From Candidatus Bathyarchaeota archaeon (GTDB lineage: Archaea > Thermoproteota > Bathyarchaeia > TCS64), in NCBI GenBank assembly GCA_030608725.1, contig JAUWDP010000042.1, forward strand, positions 1 to 7,992: DNA of 7,992 nucleotides, given 5' to 3'. Below, one piece after another: positions 1-4,532 of this stretch. The translations under genes were made by a program, and so were the position numbers. The notes beneath the pieces are model-generated. The model was not told the origin of the DNA and searched no databases. It saw only the letters and a list, made by a program, of their open reading frames with translations. Every line of letters starts with the position of its first letter. Position 1 is the first letter of the stretch.

Positions 1-319
1 CCCAGCCTAAGTCGAGGCGGTCCATCGTGCCGGCGGAGAAGTTCTCCACGACGACGTCGGCCTTCTTCACCATCTCCATGAACATCTCCCTCCCCCTGGG
101 GTCCTTCAGGTTCAGGGTGACCCCCTTCTTGCAGCGGTCCACGAACATGAAGTAGGGGCTCACCCCCTTGACGAGGGGCGGGAACATCCGTGTCATCTCG
201 CCCCAGGTGGGCTCTATCTTGATGACCTCGGCCCCCATGGCCCCCAGGAACATGGTGCAGATGGGGCCGGCGTGGGCGTGGGTGAGGTCTAGAACCCTGA
301 CTCCTTCGAGTGCGCTCAT
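1..319 (-). CDS. Class III CoA-transferase (CaiB/BaiF family), N-terminal part
   Basis: This is the first 106 residues of a family III acyl-CoA transferase, an enzyme that moves CoA between carboxylic acids; the gene continues past the left edge. The ATG at 317-319 opens MSALEGVRVLDLTHAHAGP, the usual N-terminus of the family. It is followed by the Rossmann-like segment GAMGAEVIKIEP (residues 26-37), the KGVTLNLKDPRGRE strand-helix (65-78) and ADVVVENFSAGTMDRL (87-102). The catalytic aspartate of the family lies further on, outside the window, so activity and substrate cannot be judged. It starts 9 nt after the stop of the upstream methyltransferase gene and I see no clear Shine-Dalgarno or TATA box of its own, so it is probably co-transcribed and translationally coupled. 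The family assignment is firm; the acyl substrate is unknown. Confidence 0.9.
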   Translation of the reverse strand, partial: MSALEGVRVLDLTHAHAGPICTMFLGAMGAEVIKIEPTWGEMTRMFPPLVKGVSPYFMFVDRCKKGVTLNLKDPRGREMFMEMVKKADVVVENFSAGTMDRLDLGW

Positions 320-328
320 GGAATGAAA

Positions 329-892
329 TTAGGTGAAGAAGCTCTTAAGATCAACGTCGTCCTCGGGTCTACCCTCAACGCGGGGGAGAACCCCCTCCAC
401 GTTCAGGAACAGCCTCTTCACGTCCAGGCTCTCCTTGACGTAGCCCCCTCCGAAGCCCCCGATGCCCCCGTTGGACCAGACGACCCGGTGGCACGGGATG
501 ACGATCCCCAGGGGGTTGGCCCCGACGGCGTTCCCCACCGCCCTCGCGGCTGCGGGTCTCCCGATGTCCTTGGCCAGCAGGCCGTACGACGAGAGCTTCC
601 CGTAGGGGATCCTGTGGATGGCGTGCCAGACCTCCTTCTGGAACTCCGTTCCCCTCAGGTCAAAGCGTAGGTCGAAATCCGTTAGGTTGCCCTCAGCCCA
701 TGAGCTCAGCTGCCTCCTCAGATCCACGAACCTGTCCGGCTCCTTGATAAGCTCGGCCTTCAGGCCCCTAAGCCCGGCCTTAAACCTCTCCCCTGTCCCG
801 AGGGCGTGCACTCGGACCAAGCCTTTCTCCGTGGTCGCCGCCCAGACTATCCCTATGGGGAGCTCGATGTTGTCGTAGTAGATCTTCTCCAT
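329..892 (-). CDS. ogt: Methylated-DNA--[protein]-cysteine S-methyltransferase
   Basis: This is a suicide DNA-repair protein that takes the alkyl group from O6-alkylguanine onto its own cysteine. With the ATG at 892 it has 187 residues. The N-terminal ribonuclease-H-like domain (about 1-80) is followed by the conserved DNA-binding and active-site domain: GTEFQKEVWHAI (81-92), IPYGKLSSYGLLA (95-107), the arginine finger in AARAVGNA (R117), the Asn hinge in ANP (N126), PCHRVV with acceptor C134, and GGIGGFGGG (142-150). All key residues are present. An in-frame TTG at 922 would add ten residues, MTRRLKDGGK, but ATG 892 is preferred: it has a GGTGG (897-901) 4 nt upstream and gives the usual start of the family. 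It is divergent from the Maf gene across only 44 bp. The C-terminal tail after residue 165 is acidic and unremarkable. Confidence 0.95.
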   Translation of the reverse strand: MEKIYYDNIELPIGIVWAATTEKGLVRVHALGTGERFKAGLRGLKAELIKEPDRFVDLRRQLSSWAEGNLTDFDLRFDLRGTEFQKEVWHAIHRIPYGKLSSYGLLAKDIGRPAAARAVGNAVGANPLGIVIPCHRVVWSNGGIGGFGGGYVKESLDVKRLFLNVEGVLPRVEGRPEDDVDLKSFFT

Positions 893-896
893 CTTT

Positions 897-936
897 CCAC
901 CATCCTTTAAACGTCTCGTCAATAGACCTTTACAAT
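897..936. promoter_or_regulatory. Divergent promoter region between methyltransferase and Maf genes
   Basis: TTTAAA at 906-911 is centred about 28 nt before the Maf ATG at 937, the spacing expected for an archaeal TATA box driving a leaderless or near-leaderless transcript. On the minus strand the same palindromic hexamer is too close to ATG 892 to serve it. A weaker AT-rich stretch near 926-936 (minus strand TATTGTAAA) would suit that gene, with GGTGG at 897-901 as ribosome binding site. The Maf assignment is better supported than the minus-strand one. Confidence 0.5.
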
Positions 937-1527
937 ATGGTGAGAACGGCAGGGCTGCCTAAAATAGTGTTGGCATCCTCCTCCCCGAGGCGGGTGAAAC
1001 TGCTGAAGCAGCTGGGGGTGCCCTTTGAGGTGGTGGAGCCCGATGGCGTTCACGAGGAGGACGAAGGGGTCCCCGAGGAGGTCGTCATCAGGAACGCTCA
1101 GGCCAAGGCGGACTATGTCGCCTCGAAGCTAGATGATGGGATCGTGGTGGGGGCTGACACGATAGTGGTGCTGGGCGATACGATAATCGGGAAGGCCATG
1201 AATGACCAGGAGGCCACGGAGATGCTCGGAGCCCTCCAGGGAAGGACTCACAGGGTCCTCACGGGCCTGGCAGTGGTCGACGCCTCCTCGAAGCGGATGG
1301 AGACAGATGTTGTGGAGACCCACGTCACATTCCAGCCTCTCTCGGAGGAGGAGATCGCCAGATACGTGGCCACTGGGGAGCCCCTGGGGAAGGCGGGGGG
1401 CTACGCTGTCCAGGGTATTGGCGCAGTCATCGTGGAGGAAGTTCACGGGTGTTTCTACAACGTCGTGGGTCTTCCCCTCTATGGGTTGAATGTGCTGCTG
1501 GAGAAGTTTGGCGTGTGTCTACTCTAA
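937..1527 (+). CDS. maf: Maf family nucleoside triphosphate pyrophosphatase
   Basis: Maf proteins hydrolyse non-canonical or excess nucleoside triphosphates to the monophosphate and pyrophosphate, cleaning the nucleotide pool. The 196-residue length is normal. Visible motifs are the phosphate-binding SSSPRR (14-19), the KA pair in RNAQAKADYVA (52-62), the catalytic GADTIV with D74 (72-77), GKAMN (85-89), the GRTHRVLTG strand (102-110), GKAGGYAVQG (151-160) and NVVGLPL near the C-terminus. The GKAGGYAVQG form resembles the dTTP/UTP-type (YhdE-like) subgroup, not the YceF m7GTP type; this is inference from motif wording. The ATG at 937 is placed by a TATA box about 28 nt upstream, which suggests a leaderless mRNA. 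It is followed by a 117-nt AT-rich spacer, so it probably does not share a transcript start with the transporter gene. Confidence 0.95.
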   Translation: MVRTAGLPKIVLASSSPRRVKLLKQLGVPFEVVEPDGVHEEDEGVPEEVVIRNAQAKADYVASKLDDGIVVGADTIVVLGDTIIGKAMNDQEATEMLGALQGRTHRVLTGLAVVDASSKRMETDVVETHVTFQPLSEEEIARYVATGEPLGKAGGYAVQGIGAVIVEEVHGCFYNVVGLPLYGLNVLLEKFGVCLL

Positions 1528-1566
1528 TTTATGGGGTCACAGATGAAATTTAGAGTACATAATTAT

Positions 1567-1584
1567 CTATAGAGTCTCATATAG
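1567..1584. repeat. Imperfect palindrome upstream of the transporter gene
   Basis: CTATAGAG T CTC(A)TATAG forms an almost perfect inverted repeat around a single T, with one unpaired A in the right arm. The nonamer TCTCATATA inside it (1575-1583) recurs exactly at 1615-1623, 40 nt later, flanking the putative TATA box of the transporter gene. Symmetry and repetition at a promoter suggest an operator site, but the sequence is AT-rich and chance is possible. Confidence 0.3.
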
Positions 1585-1608
1585 CCTATATATCCTATGT
1601 AAATGAGG

Positions 1609-1616
1609 TTTTTATC
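1609..1616 (+). promoter_or_regulatory. Putative TATA box of the Na/Pi transporter gene
   Basis: TTTTTATC is centred about 33 nt before the GTG start at 1645, in a 117-nt AT-rich spacer. Archaeal TATA boxes lie about 26 nt before the transcription start, which would give a short leader here. No clear Shine-Dalgarno is seen before the GTG. Confidence 0.4.
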
Positions 1617-1644
1617 TCATATACGAAGTTATACTTGAATTCGC

Positions 1645-2718
1645 GTGGCTGCCAGATACAAGAACGCTATAGGTTCCATCCTTGCGATCTATTTCTTCGT
1701 ATCTGGCATTGTGGTCATCAAGACCTCCGCCGTCATCATGGGTGAGACCCTCGCCGAGAAGATCGTCCTCCTCATTCAGGATACGACGAGCGGAGTCTTC
1801 GCTGGTTGGGTCGGCACCGCCCTTATCCAGAGCAGCGGGGCGTTCGACTCCATCGTCGTTACGTTCGCGTCATCAGGGGTGATACCCCTCGCTCTCGCCG
1901 TGGCGACAATCATCGGGGCTGAGATAGGAACGGCAGTGACGCCCTTCCTCGTCTCTGTACTCGGCCATCTCCGGGGGGGCAAGAGGCTCACGGCCAGCTA
2001 TAACATCACTATGTCCCACGTCCTATACAACCTCTTCACCCTGCTCCTGTTCTACCCCGCCGAGCTCTTCTTCGGGTTCTTCAGTAACATAGCCCTAAGG
2101 GGCAAGGACGTCTTCATTAAAGCTCCCTGGATAAGCGCGTTCCCGGATATAATCGAAATAGCGACGCCATGGATTGACGTGCTCTTTGAGTTCATCCCAG
2201 CATGGTTGGGGCTCATCATCGGGGGGGCGATGCTCATCGGGGCGCTCATGGCCCTCGAAACGTACATGACCGCCATCTTCAGCATGCCCCGGTCGTGGAA
2301 CCTCATCAGGGCCACATTCGCAAAGCCTTTCAGAGCCTTCCTCGCCGGATTCATCTTCACGATCATCGTACCAAGCACATCGGTCATGGTCTCCATCCTC
2401 GTACCACTCGCGGGGAGCGGGGCGATCCTCGCCGACTACTACATCCTCCCCTACATCCTGGGGGCCAACATCGGGACTGTCTTCGACGTTATGATCGCCG
2501 CACTGGCCACGGGAGACCCAGTCTCCCTCGGCGTCTGGCTGGTCCACCTCACAATCAACCTCATCGGGGCCCTCATCTTCATGCCCCTCCTAAAACCCTT
2601 CAGCAGGCTCGTGAGGTGGACTGCGGAGCTGGTGGCATCATCCCCAAGGATGGCCCTGGCGATTGCGGTTCTCTTCTACGCCATCCCGATAGGGATCCTA
2701 GTAATATACATACTATGA
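1645..2718 (+). CDS. Na+/phosphate cotransporter family membrane protein (NptA/PF02690 type)
   Basis: This is a polytopic membrane protein of the sodium-coupled phosphate symporter family. It has the expected inverted-repeat layout. Repeat 1 carries TALIQSSGAFDSIVV (58-72) and then GAEIGTAVTP (91-100); repeat 2 carries FTIIVPSTSVMVSIL (238-252) and GANIGTVFD (273-281). Hydrophobic segments lie at roughly 10-32, 48-107, 122-145, 184-212, 230-256, 262-290, 295-316 and 334-356. Paired histidines in MSHVLYNLFT (H125) and LVHLTINLIG (H301) also reflect the repeat. The first QSS motif is intact except for Gly at the fourth position; in the second the Gln is replaced by Pro (PSTS). At 357 residues it lacks the C-terminal PhoU domain often fused in bacterial NptA proteins, and a separate DUF47 PhoU-like gene follows 63 nt downstream. 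The start is GTG. Phosphate is the likely substrate by family and context, but it is not proven. Confidence 0.85.
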   Translation: MAARYKNAIGSILAIYFFVSGIVVIKTSAVIMGETLAEKIVLLIQDTTSGVFAGWVGTALIQSSGAFDSIVVTFASSGVIPLALAVATIIGAEIGTAVTPFLVSVLGHLRGGKRLTASYNITMSHVLYNLFTLLLFYPAELFFGFFSNIALRGKDVFIKAPWISAFPDIIEIATPWIDVLFEFIPAWLGLIIGGAMLIGALMALETYMTAIFSMPRSWNLIRATFAKPFRAFLAGFIFTIIVPSTSVMVSILVPLAGSGAILADYYILPYILGANIGTVFDVMIAALATGDPVSLGVWLVHLTINLIGALIFMPLLKPFSRLVRWTAELVASSPRMALAIAVLFYAIPIGILVIYIL

Positions 2719-2742
2719 GAAAAGGTGGAAAGTTTGAGAAAG

Positions 2743-2774
2743 TATATATTTGAAGGCGTGAAAAGATCAGAGGT
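2743..2774 (+). promoter_or_regulatory. Internal TATA box and Shine-Dalgarno for the DUF47 gene
   Basis: TATATATT at 2743-2750 lies 32-39 nt before the ATG at 2782, and AGAGGT at 2769-2774 lies 7 nt before it. The Shine-Dalgarno is one of the clearest in the window and decides the start. The TATA box suggests that the PhoU-like gene can be transcribed on its own as well as with the transporter. Confidence 0.5.
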
Positions 2775-2781
2775 TGCGTAA

Positions 2782-3450
2782 ATGGCGAGAAGACTTTTCG
2801 GCTGGTTCGCACCAAAGCGTGGCGAGAACGTCCTAAAGATGGTTGAGGAGCATCTTGAGCTCACACAGAACGCAGTAATGGACCTATACAAGATGGTGGA
2901 AGCCTCAGCAAATTGCCTCGAAAATGACAGCAAGGCCTTCTTCGAGAGCGTCTCACAGCTAGAGATGAAAGCCGATGCCCTCCGGAGGACAATGGTCGAG
3001 GAGCTCACCAAGAACGAGATGTTCCCCGAGGAGAGGGAGGACCTAATGGAGCTCGTCAGGGCCGTTGACTGGGTCGCGGACTGGTCCAAGGAGGCCGGCA
3101 GGATACTCGTCATCATCCCCTTTGATAAGGCACCGGACGAGATGAAGCAGGCCGCACTCAACATGTGCAAGGCAAACGTTGACTGCGTCGTTGTACTCAG
3201 CAAATGTGTCAAGGCCTTGCACGAGGACACCAAGGCGGCCCTCAGCCTCGCTGACGAGGTCGAGATGCTGGAAGAGGAGCTTGATGAGCTCTATTCGGTC
3301 GCCAGGTACTACCTAGCCAACCTGGAGTACCCTGGCTTCTCGTTGGGTGCGCTGATACTCCTCAATGAGTTCCTAGATGCCCTGGAGACCATAGCCGACT
3401 GGTGCGAGAATACAGCCGACATTGTGAGAGCTATAGCTGTCCGCGGATAG
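2782..3450 (+). CDS. DUF47 family PhoU-like protein (phosphate transport regulator)
   Basis: This is a soluble, all-helical PhoU-like protein of 222 residues, the normal length for DUF47 (TIGR00153/PF01865). DUF47 proteins are thought to modulate phosphate transporters. Several long amphipathic helices are evident, and the E/D-x-x-x-D pairs that bind metal in PhoU-like proteins appear as E61-D65 (EMKAD), D96-D100 (DWVAD) and E202-D206 (ETIAD). The repeat-end signatures DWVADWSKEAG and ADWCENTADIVRAI are typical of the family. Four cysteines (C45, C130s-C140s region, C208) are scattered and form no cluster motif. It follows the Na/Pi-type transporter by 63 nt on the same strand, which supports a phosphate role. 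DUF47 is more familiar next to PiT (PF01384) permeases, so this pairing is slightly unusual. Confidence 0.9.
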   Translation: MARRLFGWFAPKRGENVLKMVEEHLELTQNAVMDLYKMVEASANCLENDSKAFFESVSQLEMKADALRRTMVEELTKNEMFPEEREDLMELVRAVDWVADWSKEAGRILVIIPFDKAPDEMKQAALNMCKANVDCVVVLSKCVKALHEDTKAALSLADEVEMLEEELDELYSVARYYLANLEYPGFSLGALILLNEFLDALETIADWCENTADIVRAIAVRG

Positions 3451-3465
3451 AATATTAAAAATAAA
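3451..3465 (-). terminator. T-rich 3' end of the ferredoxin gene
   Basis: Read on the minus strand, about 32 nt after the ferredoxin stop, the sequence is TTTATTTTTAATATT. T-rich tracts are the usual archaeal transcription termination signal. It lies directly against the stop codon of the convergent DUF47 gene, in a 47-nt spacer. Confidence 0.4.
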
Positions 3466-3497
3466 TTCAGAAAGAGGCTTAGAACCGGATTAGGTGT

Positions 3498-3698
3498 CTA
3501 CTCCTCGACTATGATGGCTTGGGTCGGACATGCGTTCACGCAGGCCATGCAGAGGATACAGTCCTCTGCCCGGGTGGGCTCCGCCTTCTTCCCTCCCCCG
3601 GTGTCCACCATGTCGTAGACGTTCATGGGGCAGACCTCAGCGCAGACCCCGGCACCCTCACACGCGTCCTTATCAACTTTTACAATTGGCGACGGAAT
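3498..3698 (-). CDS. Two-cluster ferredoxin (Sulfolobus/Thermoplasma-like), start uncertain
   Basis: This small electron-transfer protein is easy to miss because its reading frame has no ATG, GTG or TTG before the first cluster motif. Reading back from TAG at 3498-3500 gives PIVKVDKDACEGAGVCAEVCP, then KKAEPTRAEDC, then CILCMACVNACP and AIIVEE. The second cluster site is a complete CxxCxxCxxxCP. The first is Cx5CxxxCP with Ala at the position of the usual second Cys, as in cluster I of Sulfolobus ferredoxins, which have Asp there; a [3Fe-4S] or three-Cys cluster is likely. The CMACVNACP and KKA(E/D)P wording is strikingly close to those ferredoxins, but the N-terminal zinc-binding extension is absent. 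The frame is open up to about 3719. I place the start at ATT (3696-3698), 4 nt after a GGAG (3703-3706), giving 66 residues. An alternative is ATG 3706-3708, which is one base out of frame; losing one A from the four-A run at 3678-3681 would join it. The protein is confident, its start is not. Confidence 0.8.
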   Translation of the reverse strand: MPSPIVKVDKDACEGAGVCAEVCPMNVYDMVDTGGGKKAEPTRAEDCILCMACVNACPTQAIIVEE

Positions 3699-3740
3699 TA
3701 CGCTCCATTTACTTGTTAAGAATCCTCATCCCCCGTCTAC

Positions 3741-3746
3741 TTTAAA
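3741..3746 (-). promoter_or_regulatory. Putative TATA box of the ferredoxin gene
   Basis: TTTAAA, read on the minus strand, predicts a transcription start near 3717. This supports expression of the ferredoxin and a translation start after that point, between the out-of-frame ATG at 3708 and the in-frame ATT at 3698. Confidence 0.45.
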
Positions 3747-3762
3747 CCTTTTTGATAGCCTG

Positions 3763-3790
3763 AACTCGGAGTTTGGTCAACGATAATCGT
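3763..3790. repeat. Two adjacent 11-nt palindromes upstream of the ferredoxin promoter
   Basis: AACTC-G-GAGTT at 3763-3773 and ACGAT-A-ATCGT at 3780-3790 are each perfect 5+1+5 inverted repeats, with centres 17 nt apart, about 20-45 nt upstream (minus strand) of the ferredoxin TATA box. The two have different sequences. One-base centres rule out stable RNA hairpins and suggest protein-binding sites if they are functional. The rest of 3709-3877 is AT-rich and shows no gene. Confidence 0.3.
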
Positions 3791-3850
3791 AATTTTCCCG
3801 TCGATTGCATAACGGATAAGGATACGCGCCTATTACGCTATGACACGCAT

Positions 3851-3869
3851 TGAAATAGAAAAATTAAAT
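3851..3869 (-). terminator. T-rich 3' end of the Alba gene
   Basis: About 9 nt after the Alba stop the minus strand reads ATTTAATTTTTCTATTTC, a typical archaeal T-rich termination tract. It separates Alba from the ferredoxin gene, which has its own TATA box. Confidence 0.45.
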
Positions 3870-3877
3870 GTGGTAGG

Positions 3878-4462
3878 TTAACTATTCAGAAGTTCCTTCG
3901 CAGCGTCGATTATCTTAGTCGCGACTTTCTCGGAAAGACCCGTCTTATCCGACAGTGTGCTTGGCTTGGCTCTGGCTATCGACTTGGGGCTCTTGTATCC
4001 TGCATCCGTCAGCTTCTCCACGGTGGTCTTCCCGACTCCCTTGATATCGGAGAGGCCGACGTCTATCTTCGGTGCAGCCTTGACCTCGGTCGGTGGCTCC
4101 GGCTTGGGCTCTTCCTTTGTCTCCTCAGCGGGCTTGGGCTCCTCCGCGGGCTCGGGCGGGGCCTCGGCCTTCACCGCCGCCTCGCCTCCCTTCCGCAACG
4201 TTATCGCTATAGTAGAGACTCCTCTAGTTCTCCCGTCCTCTGTTGGCATCTGCTCTGATCCGATCTCGATCTTCTCGGCCTTGAGGTCGTTTAGGTAGCG
4301 GCCCCTCGCGATCTCCGCGACGTCCACGGCCCTGGAGATGGCTCTCCCCCTCGCCTTGAGGACGACGCTATCCGCCCCGGATCTGTTGAAGGCAGTGATC
4401 AGTGCCATGACGTAGGCCATAGGTGGCTTGCTACCGATGTAGACTGTGTTATCATCTTTCAT
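3878..4462 (-). CDS. alba: Alba DNA/RNA-binding protein fused to a C-terminal helix-hairpin-helix domain
   Basis: Alba is an abundant archaeal chromatin and RNA-binding protein. Residues 1-92 are a full Alba domain: VYIGSKPPMAYVMAL (7-21), VVLKARGRAISRAVDVAEIARGRYL (33-58), KIEIGSE (64-70), and the RTRGVSTIAITLRK loop and strand (78-91). The position of the first lysine in the usual GKKPVM motif, the acetylated residue of Sulfolobus Alba, is Ser (S11); the next lysine (K12) remains. A low-complexity Pro/Ala/Glu/Lys linker (about 94-133) follows, then a roughly 60-residue helix-hairpin-helix pair: DIKGVGKTTVEKLTDAGYKS (139-158) and LSDKTGLSEKVATKIIDAAKEL (170-191), resembling the N-terminal HhH domain of RadA. 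Normal Alba has about 90-100 residues, so at 194 this is a clear fusion. ATG 4462 is preferred over TTG 4471, because the TATA box at 4491-4498 predicts transcription from about 4468. Confidence 0.93.
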   Translation of the reverse strand: MKDDNTVYIGSKPPMAYVMALITAFNRSGADSVVLKARGRAISRAVDVAEIARGRYLNDLKAEKIEIGSEQMPTEDGRTRGVSTIAITLRKGGEAAVKAEAPPEPAEEPKPAEETKEEPKPEPPTEVKAAPKIDVGLSDIKGVGKTTVEKLTDAGYKSPKSIARAKPSTLSDKTGLSEKVATKIIDAAKELLNS

Positions 4463-4490
4463 TTTTGCCAAAAAGAAGGACTCTTCTCCG

Positions 4491-4498
4491 TTTAAAAA
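4491..4498 (-). promoter_or_regulatory. TATA box of the Alba gene
   Basis: TTTTTAAA on the minus strand is centred about 32 nt before ATG 4462 and 23 nt before the alternative TTG 4471. The usual 26-nt spacing to the transcription start leaves a leader of about 6 nt before the ATG and excludes the TTG. Confidence 0.55.
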
Positions 4499-4504
4499 GG
4501 TTAA

Positions 4505-4530
4505 GGGGAGTCCTTACGGACCCCTGGTCC
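4505..4530 (-). terminator. Overlapping hairpins after the dehydrogenase gene
   Basis: Two mutually exclusive stems lie just after the dehydrogenase stop (minus strand). One pairs GGGG/GTCC (4505-4513, with a bulged A) with GGACCCC (4518-4524) around a TTAC loop. The other is a perfect GGACC-CCT-GGTCC at 4518-4530. On the minus strand they are followed by TTAACCTTTTT, so they could act as a hairpin-plus-T-run terminator. The T-run is the same sequence as the Alba TATA box. Archaea rarely need hairpins, so a role is uncertain. Confidence 0.35.
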
Positions 4531-4532
4531 CC

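Noticed and set aside
893..922. TTG at 922 as the start of the methyltransferase
   Set aside because: It would add ten charged residues not seen in the family and would place the start ahead of the GGTGG ribosome binding site that serves ATG 892.
2095..2547. Minus-strand frame (150 codons) opposite the transporter gene
   Set aside because: The product is a low-complexity Asp/Glu/Pro/Arg protein typical of the antisense of a hydrophobic gene, and the sense frame is clearly a membrane transporter.
2676..3233. Minus-strand frame (185 codons) opposite the DUF47 gene
   Set aside because: It is a Ser/Leu-rich antisense shadow; the sense frame carries conserved DUF47 motifs and a good ribosome binding site.
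3673..3708. Short frame from ATG 3708 (11 codons, ending TGA) as a separate leader peptide
   Set aside because: It is too short and has no attenuator-like features; it is more useful as evidence on the ferredoxin start problem.
3752..3790. Possible C/D box RNA (TGATAG followed by CTGA)
   Set aside because: The first element does not match the box C consensus, the spacing to CTGA is only a few bases, and no C'/D' boxes are present.
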